The notes beneath the pieces were generated by a model. That model made no database searches. It was not told the DNA's origin and worked only from the letters and a program-made list of their open reading frames with translations. From NCBI RefSeq assembly GCF_018873765.1, contig NC_057919.1:66830984-66894983 (forward strand): DNA of 64,000 nt, in the 5' to 3' direction. Shown here piece after piece: positions 34,629-45,600 of this stretch. The translations under genes and the position numbers were made by a program. Numbering within the stretch: the first letter of the stretch is position 1; the number at the start of each line of letters is the position of its first letter. This DNA is from Telopea speciosissima (taxonomy: Eukaryota > Streptophyta > Magnoliopsida > Proteales > Proteaceae).

Positions 34629-37315
34629 GAGAGGAGAGGATGAAAGAGGGGTTTCACAGAGGGGTTTCGGTGCTGGCGGTGGAAGAGTGGTTGCGATGAT
34701 GGTGGTGCTGGCGGAAGAAGGAGGGGGAAGGGAAAAATTGGGAAAGTAAGGGAAGGCAAAATTGGAATATAATTATATCAAGGGTATTTTGGGGTTTTAG
34801 AAATTTTATATGTGCCACGTCATCACTTAATGGCATTTTTAACGGTTAGGGTACAGTTGATAGTAACTTTATAAAGTAGGGGAGGGGGAAGATTTTTCAA
34901 AACTTGGGTACTGGATTGATATTAGGCAAACTTAGAGGGGAGGGGGATGATATTTTCCCTAATTTAAATTAGTTTCATTCATTGCATTGCAGTTGCGAGT
35001 TGACATCTCTTCCGATTTGTTGACATTGGGTTTCATATTATAATTTTTAAGCAATACTAAATAGTAAAGTGAAAATAAAGGAATGACAGTAATCCAACAT
35101 CTTTTTGATGTAGGCATTAGATTCTTAATAAAATCTTAGTGAGAGGTGTAAATAGATTCCTGAAATTGAAACTAGGAGCATGGTACTTCAGATAAAATTA
35201 TATCATTTATTTGTCTGAAGAGAAATAACAAGTAACTTTGGTCATCCTTGAAACCAAACAAATCATTTCTGGGATCCATGGAGTAAAATGTCATATTCTG
35301 CTGTCCATGTTGACAGACAAAACTCATCTGTTATGCAGTCAAAACATTAAGAGAAATTGGACATGCAGGTTAATGTTGTCCTAGATAGGTAGGAGACCTA
35401 CTAGGAGCCAGATAACAGGATCAATAGCAAAAGGGGTTGCTGGTTCGAATGGACAGCACTAGGTTTTAGGTTAATTCTAGGGTTTAGGATGGGAATTTGG
35501 GAATGGGTCTTATATAGGTTTAATATGCAAGTCTAGGGGGTTATTATGGGATAAAAATAATTGGATTTGGTTAAGTTTGAAAATCTGCAGAATTAGGGTT
35601 AGGGTTTCGGGTTTTAGGTTTAAGGATCTAGGCTGAAAACTAGGGTTTAGATGGTCAGATGGGACTCAAATTGGGATCGAGTGTAGGAGGGAGAGGGAGG
35701 GATGTTTGCTGGAAGTTTGGCACAGATCTGATGGTTGGAAGGTGAATGCTTAGGGATCAAGCTAAAATTTAAAGGAATAGTTGTAGGTTTAATGGATGGA
35801 AGGCTGGCTGTAGTGATGTGATTGGGTCGATGGGAAAGGATGGATTAGGTTAGAGGATGAAGAGGGGAAGGATATATGTAGGAAACTAAAATTACTTACT
35901 GGTTTGATCTCCTTCAAAGGTAGTAGCAGCAGCTTGAAGAAGAAGAAGAAGAACCTCCCAGTACTGGACAGACACAAGGAGTCGTGAGAGTCCACTCACC
36001 CTAGCACCTTGAGATCCACAAGGCAACATTCACACAAGGGAGCAATAGCAGCAACAAAGGCAGCAAGCATAAAGCTGAGTTTTTATTAATCAAAATTCGT
36101 CTTCAAGGCTTTGCCCCCTTACAACCTTATATAAAAGACTAAAAAATAGACTTCTACTCTAAAAGGAAAGCCCTAACCCAATCCTTAACCTATTAGGTAA
36201 CTTAAACTGACTAGAAAACTAAAATACTAAAAGAAATAGACTCAAAATCTGGCTGGACTTATAGAGTCCTAATCCAGCCCAACTTACATCACATGACCAC
36301 TTAACCAAGTCACATGATCACTTAAATTGAACCAATTGGATGCAACCAATTGAACCGGTTCAATTAAAAAAACATAAAAATAAACTAAGTGTTGGACTAA
36401 TCTCGTATGCAACCTATATACCCCTAGTTTAGGTTCATTAAAGTAGCCTATTACATAGAAAACCCTAAGGATCAAAGGCCCAACATATATATATCCCAAC
36501 CCTAGACTTGTTCCTAATAAAAGAAGCCCAGTTTGGTGATAATTCTGCATCACAGGTGCTGTAACCAGCGAAGCCCCCCCTGGGCTTGTGCACCAACTGT
36601 GGCCCATTTTATGACATTTAGGATCCATCAGAGGCTGGACTGCTTCATCATGCCTTTGCTAGACTTCATCCAGGAGAAATACAATTTCCTATGCGGAAGC
36701 TTTACTGATATGGTGCATCACATACCAACATTCAATTTTGGTCCATATTCTCTTTATATTGCTTATTGTGAGCCATTCTATTCATGCACAGCCAGTTGAT
36801 ATAGTACCTTTTGAGCAAGATTCAGCATTTATGTGCTATGCCATTGGCAAGGGTTAAACTCTTACATTTGTACAAGTAGTAACACTTCTAAGTTCGTAAC
36901 CTGAGCCTATTCAAAGTCCACAATTGCTCAGGTTGTACTCGATTTTATATTTGTAGTGTACTTTCCTGCAAGCTGGATTCTGAGAATGCATTTTTGTTTT
37001 TTTCATAGCAATTTGTTGTTATCAAGATCTAAAATTTCCTGTACTTAAAAATTATGTGATTTGAAAAATAATCTGTTGAACCTCTAGAAACTCAGTTGGA
37101 GGTGCTAATATTGTTTCTATCCTCTATTCATATTGGTATCAAATTCATATAGGTATCTAATACTGGCATACAAGTAATGAATCTAATCTTGTTTGTGCTG
37201 TGCTCATATTATAATCTTGTTGATGCATATGCAGGGAACTGCTAAAGGAGAGGAAGGAATGACACTATTTTTTGTTTGCTGCAACCCTAGTTGTGGCCAT
37301 CGTTGGAGAGATTGA
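31490..37315 (+). CDS. NRPB9: DNA-directed RNA polymerase II subunit RPB9, copy B (4 exons)
   Basis: Exons 31490-31518, 31639-31714, 32193-32351 and 37235-37315 mirror copy A exactly in length and splice phase and also encode 114 residues with no stop. All eight zinc-ligand cysteines are kept. Sixteen residues differ from copy A: R8S, I13V, A28E, D33E, Q35E, C42I, N46M, E54D, R55G, L59P, V62A, A63V, T77A, A89G, R92K and N107S. Several of these (R8S, C42I, R55G, L59P) fall at positions that are usually constant in plant RPB9, so this copy may be under relaxed or altered selection. Homology with copy A continues into the introns, upstream DNA and 3' UTR, so the duplication was genomic. Intron 3 (about 4.9 kb) has gained a Mutator-like element and a solo LTR. 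Confidence 0.92.
33106..34959. mobile_element. Mutator-like element in RPB9-B intron 3, perfect 9-bp TSD
   Basis: TSD taatttaaa (33097-33105 and 34960-34968) flanks ends gggaaaatatcatccccctc and gagggggatgatattttccc. The TIRs run about 230 bp to 'ccaattttgcc' / 'ggcaaaattgg'. The interior (33330-34740) has a Pro/His-coding trinucleotide tract (caccaccatc-type), plant-coding-like GC-rich text and a (GA)n run at about 34596-34636. No transposase was recognised; captured gene pieces are possible. Confidence 0.9.
35371..36552 (-). mobile_element. Solo LTR in RPB9-B intron 3, 5-bp TSD, empty site in copy A
   Basis: TSD caggt (35366-35370, 36553-36557). On the minus strand it starts TGATGCAGAATTATC and ends ACAACATTA. 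RPB9-A reads straight through this point (near 24824, 'gacatgcagtgctgtacc'), giving the empty site. It resembles the LTR-like blocks of RPB9-A intron 3. Confidence 0.8.
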
Positions 37316-38169
37316 TTGACATGTGGATGACATTGACTGAGGTTCTTAAAGTGGGTGGACGTGTAAAGTTTTAATTTGATAATGCATGTGTTAATTATCA
37401 GTACAACAAAGTGTATGCTGTATTTCGATGGTTGTAATATTTTTTGATAGATGGTAGTCGTAAACAACATTTGGTTTCATTCTTCAGGAAGAAACCATTA
37501 ATATCAGACTTCAAGTAGTCAAAGGTTAAACTTTAAAATGACTCTTCTAAAGCTGCTTCTACAAATGGAAATATCTCTCTGTGGCTATCCAAAGTGAATG
37601 CTTATCGGTAGCTTCAAGTTCTTTTCGATGATATCATCTTGGTCTGAGTCTCATATAATCATGGAAACTGAATTCTGGTTTGCCAAGTTCAGGTGTTTGT
37701 GGTATCTGTGGCATATTTTGACCGAAATACTGAAGTCTTTGTTTAACTACTTTGTCCAATCCAGGATGTCAAATTTGATAGTTTAAACATGTGGCAAATC
37801 CAGGGTTATGAAAATCAGAATTGGGGAATGGAATTGGTCAGTACCGACCGTATTTTCTTTGAAATTTGGTGATACAATCATTAGGAGAACTCATCCCCAA
37901 AACCGGCTTATAAGGTGAAAAAACCAGAAAACCCAAAACCCAAAACCACATCAACCCACACTAAATCTCGTAACAAACCATCACTTTTCCAGACCAATGT
38001 CCAAATCAGGTTTACTCGAGTGTAGGTAAGAAAGCCGATGTTTGTTGTGGCAATGGTACTGGATCCATGACAGCTTTATTCGAAGGTATAGGCAACCTTG
38101 CTTCTGACTTCCAAGCCAACATCCACTGTAGTGAGAGTATTGATATCCAGAAGTCGGGACTGCTTTGAC
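37316..38169. other. RPB9-B 3' UTR and downstream DNA
   Basis: The first roughly 240 bp match the 3' UTR of RPB9-A (acatgtggatgacattgac, aaagtgtatgctgtatttcg). The rest is unique sequence without a recognised feature. Confidence 0.6.
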
Positions 38170-38347
38170 GGAAAATTATCACCTCCAGTTTGCTGACCGG
38201 CCCAGTTCCCCAGTTCCTCTAATAGGGGGATGGTGGACTCCACCCGGGCAGGGTGTTTGGGCATGGGTAGAGAGGTCATTTCAGCCCCCCTTTGTTAGAG
38301 GAACTGGGGAACTGGGCCGATCAGCAAACTGGAGGTGATAAAGATCC
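38170..38347. mobile_element. Hairpin MITE, 10-bp TSD, well preserved
   Basis: TSD ctgctttgac (38160-38169, 38348-38357). The ends ggaaaattatcacctccag and ctggaggtgataaagatcc, and arms cccagttccccagttcctct / agaggaactggggaactggg, pair nearly perfectly. This is the least decayed hairpin copy in the window. Confidence 0.92.
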
Positions 38348-39401
38348 CTGCTTTGACATCACTAGTTCGAACCTTAAGAGAACTTGCCCGTTAAAATCAA
38401 CTTATCAACTTATAAGGTGAGTGAACCCAAAAACATATCAAATCTGTTAACCAAACTAAAATGGAATCCAACTCCATTTTAGATTGATTGATTGATTGAT
38501 TGATTGTAACACTTGGTGATCCATGCCTCCACACCCACCAACCCGCCATTTTGTGGAATTGGCTCAAGTCACAATCCAAGCGATTTTGTCAATACAAGGG
38601 CCAATATGGTCAAGGAGGAGAGTGTCAATCTGATTCCCGAATGGTCAGGATGTGATAGAGCTGTTGGCATGGGATCCTTTTCCCTTGAACATATCCATCA
38701 AACATATTTGCATTAAATACATACCCTTTTACTGGCCATTTGGTTTGATCAGATAAACAGCCGCCCTTGGGTGTTCTACAGATTTTATTGGGGGTATAAT
38801 GTCAACATTATAATCATGGTTCAAGTAAGCAGAATCGGCATCCATGAATTTCGATTTTGATTTCGATTCTGAATCAGCTGCAATTGACCAGAATTGGTCA
38901 CAATCACTCTGAACCCTAGAAATCCAGGACGAATAAGCTGGAATCACAGTCAACCAGCAACACTAGCCCTTTTTGGCTGGGTCCAAATCCTGAAGGGCTA
39001 GAAGCCTAGAAAATGTTAGTCACACATCATCTGAATTGAGATTGAAAAGAGAGGATATGAAAAACACATAGCACGCAAACTAGAACTTGGAAAAAAGTAT
39101 AATCCTGGAATTTTTTTTCCATTCTTTCTCTTGTTATGGTATAATGACGGAAGTTCTGTCTATACATGAAAGAATGACTGGTGGGTGTGGTTTTCCACTA
39201 CTTCCTCTTTACTCCAGAGATCTCCCCCTACCCCCTAACAATCTTTCAAAGGAAAACCAAATCCCCATAATTGGATCAATGGGTGAAAAAACCTTCAATA
39301 AATAACAACAAAAAAGAGATATATACAAATGAAACCAGAGAGGGTTCATTCAAACCTCCTCCCAGACTTTTGAATCTTCTACAAAACTGTCTGGAGAAAA
39401 C
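38348..39401. other. Intergenic between convergent RPB9-B and BRWD-like genes
   Basis: Holds a (GATT)n tract (38482-38506) and AT-rich DNA. The part near 39300-39401 should include the 3' UTR of the minus-strand BRWD-like gene. No separate gene seen. Confidence 0.5.
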
Positions 39402-39648
39402 CTACAACGATGGCAGCTTCCGTGAGAACCAGTCTCTTAGCCGCCTCACCTTGGTCAAAAGCTCTATATTTTTCCCAAAGTAGGATTCAGCATTGGACAG
39501 CATCACTAAAATATCATGCCTCATAGCCTCCAAGCTACGATAATAGTTGTTCTGCAACCTTTCCTGGACCACTTCCAAAGACAGCGGAACTGGAAACCTG
39601 CAACAGTTCCATGAAGCTAAAATATACAACCTCATGATGCATTAAACT

Positions 39649-39683
<35 letters not shown>

Positions 39684-42600
39684 AACATTTAAATTGGCAT
39701 GCAAAGTAAGTTGTTTGAGGTCATTCAAGCAAATCAAGTTTTTGTAAAATTCATCCTACTTTTTTTCTTTTGGGGGGGGGGGGGGGGGTGAGGAAGGAGG
39801 GAGCGGGGTGGAATCTTATCCATGCTTTTGATCTCCTAAACATTTAAAAGACCTTGAGGACCATTGTACTTATTCCTCACAGTGCATCTGAAACATGGTT
39901 ATGGGAAATTGTGCAGTTCCATTACAAAATGTTTCATACATATCACAGATTTCATGATGGACTGTACAGCAACTTCAGCCTTAAGGTTCCACTTGTTTTT
40001 AGGTAAAACTCTAATGAAAGAAAAGTTTTCAAGTAAAATTTTAATTTTTCATACTGATTTTACATGATAATTTCCTTCCCCATGGCTTCTACCCAGAAAC
40101 AAATGGGAGCCCAAAATACAACAGGATGGAAATTTTCTATCCATTACCAACAACGATTGTGCAACTTGAAAACATACTAGACATAGTAACTAGCTTTTAC
40201 TTCACTATCCAACCAAATTACCTAGATTTCGTATTAAAAGCATGACAATCCAGAAATTTTGCTCCACTTTCCAACTATTATCGAAAACATAGCTGTTTCT
40301 TAACTTTTAAGAGGTAAAGGAAGGTTCCACCAAGTTTACAAGATGAGTTTTCAAGATGTCCAGGCAACCTTTGGAAATTTCTTTCGGGGTTGGGGCAGGG
40401 ATTTAAAAATCAAATCAGAATCGGATGATATGGATCAGACAGATCCCAACTGTATCGGAAAGGTTAGGGATCTACAGGCAGATTCTAGGGTTTTCCAGGC
40501 CAGCACCAATCTGGATCCCGATTCTGGGTTTTTTAACCCAGGGTTTGTTGTTTGGGGGGGGGCATCCCCATTGTACTAAACATCCAAAGCTTGATCCATG
40601 AACTCAGACCTAGTTCTTTTGATTCATTTTAAATATATTACCATTCTTGATAATTGATACAGTGGAATAGAAATATACCTCTGCAATATATTATATGCAA
40701 AGAGCGTCCAACCTAAAATGATAATGTAAATACGGACATATGATATCACAACAAAGCATTCATATCATATATCATATACTTTCTATAAAAGTACAAACTG
40801 CCTTTTGATTGTTTGGTATTACTTTTTTACTTGTCAGAAATACCCCTCATAATAACATATATCATTTCCATGTCCCTCTTAGTATTTCACTATTTTTTTT
40901 ATTAATTTAGATAGAAAATGAAAGCTACACATCCCTTCTCACTCACATTCCTCTGTCCCTTTCTTCGTTCTTATTTGCCTATTTTTTCGAGATTTAGATA
41001 CGCAAGGAAACCCTACTCTTTATCGCTCCATGTTTCCTCTCCTATCCCACTTTCCTTTGACTCCCTCGGCACCAACTTTCCTTCGACATCCAATCTCTCT
41101 CTCTCTCTCTCTCTCTCTCTGCACTTACCCAGCACCTATAATTGCATAAATACTCCTAGGCGAAGTGATAACTGACCCATTTTTTACATAATTTACTATA
41201 CTAATTTTGAACAATAAAAGATATGTTCACTTGTGATTGCCACCACTGCATTGACTTGTCCAATTTCACAGCTAAGGATATCATATCCTATAGGATGAAC
41301 ATGTCCAATTTAAGAGCCCCTCTGAACCATGTGATGCAAACTACAAGAAACAAGGGTGAATCCGTGTATCCAGATCAATATCCAAAACTGATTGGGTACC
41401 AGATGCACTTATTGTTTGGGTATAATACTATAATGCACTGATTGATTGGGTACCCATGCATTTGGATCCACATCCAATACAAATCCCCAATGGCATTTGG
41501 AATAGGCTTGGGATTAGAAAAAAAGAAAAACAAATACACGACATCAACTGAAATACTGTACAAAATGCAATGGAAAACAATAGAGGCACAAAAGCATATT
41601 GAAACCAATTACCTAAAATAAGCAAGGCATGTATACAAAAATATATTAAAACCAACGACCTAAAATAAGCAAGGCATGTATACAAAGCCCCCCTTCCAAC
41701 ATTTGACTACACATGCATGCTTGCTAGTCACAAAAAAAGGAGCATATGCAAACATTTTATCCACTGGGTGGTTGCTTAATGCTATTCAAAATGACAGCCT
41801 AGGCACACATCTGGGTGCCTGAGAGAGTCTGAATGCAGGAAGTCAGGACAAAATTATACCTGTTTAAATAATCTGACTTCTGGCCAACCTGTTCCAATTT
41901 TTGAATCCCATAATAGTCCTGCAATATGAAGAACTAAATTAAGAAACTCACTTATTACAAACTTCATAGTTGTCTATTTCTACTTAAACTAGAATACTAA
42001 ACTTCCATCTTTAAAAATCCCTACCTCTAAGGCATTGACCAGAAACAGTAGAAAAAAAAATATATATGGAAACTTCAGTGCAGGGTCTAACAAGAATATA
42101 CGGCTCACCTCTTTTCTACAAGCTGATTGCTCTAACTTAATGAAAGAAGTCAACAGTTTTTCTCTGGTCTCATCATCAATATGTGGGTGTTCCCATTGGA
42201 TATCAGGATCGTGCAGTTCCCAAGGGCAATGTAGATGCTGGCCGATAGGATCACCCTTGTATGAAACAACACATCTTTCCCATGGACTGTCTGGAAACTC
42301 CGAAGACTTGGGTTTTACAGCCAGAACCCGACCTTCCCACCAACTCCCACCTTCTTCATTCTCGTCTCTCCAATAAACCTGACACTTATCCCTATGTGTC
42401 CAGTTTCTCTTGATTGCAGCATCATACCGCGTTCTTTCAACAATAAAGTCTGGGAAATCATTCAGTTCAGGCAGCGTCAACTTGAATGTTCTACCAAAAA
42501 CACTCGAAGTTGAATCTATGAATTTGAGTGTGATTTTACAGCAGCTCTCCCCAGATCCCGGACGGGTGGAATAATCAAGTTCATTAACTTTACAAAGTTC

Positions 42601-45600
42601 CACTGCTCTCACATTTCCCTTGATTGATTTCCACGGAACTGCTTCTAATGAATGATACATTTCAATATATTCTTGATGGCCCTGGAAAGAAAGTGAAGCC
42701 TTGTTTAAAAGCTTTTCTTTGACAAGCAACCCTAGGATTAAACTATTGAAAATAATCACACGAACCACTTAAAATAAAAAAAAATAATAATTGAAATCAT
42801 TCATTGAAAAGGGAGGGAGGATAGCACTAATCAGATTCAATATACATCATGAAGGATAGTTTGCAGTTACCTGTCTCAAGTATATGACTTCATCGCCCAA
42901 CTGAGGAATGTATCGATAGCCCTCTTCATGCTCTGTTAACATTAACCAAGAGAGTTTCCCCACTGAATGATGTGACTTCCTCTTACCTAGACGATTTATG
43001 TCACCATCGTAATGGCTGCCTCTCCTGTTCCTAGCAGACCTTAAACCAACAGGCATTTTTGAATGTGATCTCCACTCTTCACATAGGAGCTGCTCATGCG
43101 TGTTCCTGGCAAACTTGTCTGCACTTTTTGATGTTTCTGCTGACCCATATCCTTCCCTTGCTCTGACATTATGGTTCAGAGTATTATTTTCCCCAACGGT
43201 TGCATTCATCCCCATGGATCTTGTTCTACGGGCCCCATCAGATGTATCTGCTGGGAAGTCCATCCTTCGGTCAAGATTACGGTTGCTTGCATTAGAAGAA
43301 CTTTCTCCCATACCACCACCATCACCTTCTGAATCAAGTCTAGCCTTATATGACTTTGATCTCTTATAAACAACATGGCACATCTTATTGTTCGAATCTG
43401 AATGCAACCCCTTCGAGTCTTGTAAAACAGATGATTGAAAGCCTTTATCAATTAAAACCTCTGATTTCCCTAACCCATCCAAATCATGATCTGGGTTGAG
43501 TTCATTAGCACCTTCATCCTCACCAGGCACTCCTGAAATTAGGTTCAGTTCCATGGGAGAAGGATTTTTGGACATAAAATCACATGCAGAACTTCTCCAA
43601 TCCTCAGTCCCGGTAGCATGATTTTGCTTGTGAGGACTTTCAGGTTCCCTCACACTCCTTTTCGTTCTTATCCTTAACTTGGTAGAACTGAGTGGAGGCT
43701 TTTTCTCTTTTGCTTCCTCAGAGTGATTGGTTCCATTCTTAAGGCACAAGTCCAAAGATTCAATTTTATCTTCTATTACCGTGTCATTATAATCTCTGTA
43801 TTCACGAAGCTCAGATTGGCCATCAGTACCCATATTGACATATCCATTACAATTAACTGGGGATACAACTCTTCTCTGTAGGAATTCATCAGGGGAAGAG
43901 AGCTCAAACATTCCAGATTCATGTGCTAACACAGGAGGAGCAAGCTCTATATTTCTTGCACCACCCAAACCTTCTGAAGCACAAGGAGATGTCATTCCCT
44001 CTTTGTTTTCAGGTTTCATGTGTTCATCGACACTATTTCCTAATTCCTTGTGGCCATCATGACTCACAACAGATCCAGGAGCATCAGTTGGCATGCCTAA
44101 TCTCAAACGCTTGGATGTGCGTGCCTTGACCTCACCCCATTTAATTTTGTTATCCTTATACCCTGCAGGCAAGTCCAAATGGTCCTCAGTCCTTTCAGAT
44201 AGTGTTTTCACTCTAATTTTACTTCCGAGTACAGTGTCAATTGCATGGCCAGAAGAAGAACTTGGATCTTCAGAGCCTAAATATGCTTTAATAGTTTCCG
44301 GAGGATATTTGGATGATGAACCCACTAAACCAACCAGTTTTTCAATATCAGATCTTGTATCCACTGGAGGCTTCTTTGATATTTTCAGGACTAACCTCTT
44401 TCTGTTTCCTGTATGCTTAACAGATTCAGGAACTTCAGGAGGTTCGCACACATCTTCACTCTCATGAAAAAATGGTTCTTGCTCTCTAGGATGTTTTTGC
44501 TGTCCGTTCTGCGTGGATTTGTCAGATTCATAGCTCTGGCTGTTCATTGATTTACTTTCTGATGAATCACTGTCTGAACGATCTTCATCTTCTCCATCAC
44601 TGGAAGCTCCAGTGATTCGAGAAAACAAATTAAGAGCATTCCGTGCAGCAACTCTACGGGGACGTGATGATTTTGAAGTAGAGGATTTCCACCTTGAAGC
44701 TTTCTGGCCATTTCTTGATTTCTTAGCTCTGTTAGTCCTAGATAGAGTACCATCTCGCTCATCCAAATTCCTCCTCTTGACACGCCTCCCAGAAGAAGTC
44801 ATAAATTCAACCTGAGTAGTAGAAAAAACTTTGGTAATAACTAGGCTCAAACAATAAGAGATGGAAGCTTTGGAAACATCACTTACTTCTTTGTGTTTCT
44901 TTCTTTTTGATCTGCGAAGGCTGTCTTTGTGGCTGTGCTCAACCTCACTGTCTTCTCCACTGCACTCTGGATCACTCGAAGGGCTGGTACCTAAGCTTCC
45001 CTGCTCCCCTTCACTTGAATATTCCTCTGCTACATTGTATTCTGAATCAGCATCATCACTTTGGACTTCATTTTCTGGTTCCCAATCCATTGCATCTATG
45101 AACTCTGGTAATGGATCAATCATTCTGTCCAAGTCTGCTAATGGCAGCATTTGGTAATTGTGGAGTCCAAGATTGATATCTGCTCCGACAGCATATTTTA
45201 CAGAAGGAGGACGCCACTCCAAACCAAAAGCACCTAATCGCCGTTGCTGGTACATACTCTGATAAGGTTCCGGATAAGGAATTATGCCTGGCATGATCCA
45301 ATAACAACCAACACATTATAAATGTGACAGATCACAGATTAATATCATAAGGACAAATGCTAACTGAGCTGTTGAAAAGAGTCATTTGCATACTTGAATC
45401 GCAGAGGAGATCCTGCATATTCCTCCGATAAGGAGCAAGTTGAGTCTCCTGCATCAAATTTAGCAAGGATTTTCAATTTTAAGCACATAAAATACTGAAA
45501 AATATGAAACATCTCACAAATTACGAAACATGGATAATCTCAATCAGAAAACAGACTAACATCTGCAATTCAAACTGCAGTATCCAGCATGTGTGCACCC

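Noticed and set aside
41989-42108. C-terminal continuation of the BRWD-like exon past KE
   Set aside because: A GAG|GTGAGC donor at 42109 and the family-typical DYYGIQKLEQV exon at 41860-41918 show that this is intron.
42847-45294. A single 815-residue exon starting MPGIIPYPEPY
   Set aside because: The apparent ATG lies in the intron. The acceptor ccag|GC at 45287 joins to D-S-A|GC, and the 75-nt intron at 44812-44886 and the donor at 42870 cut the frame into two real exons.
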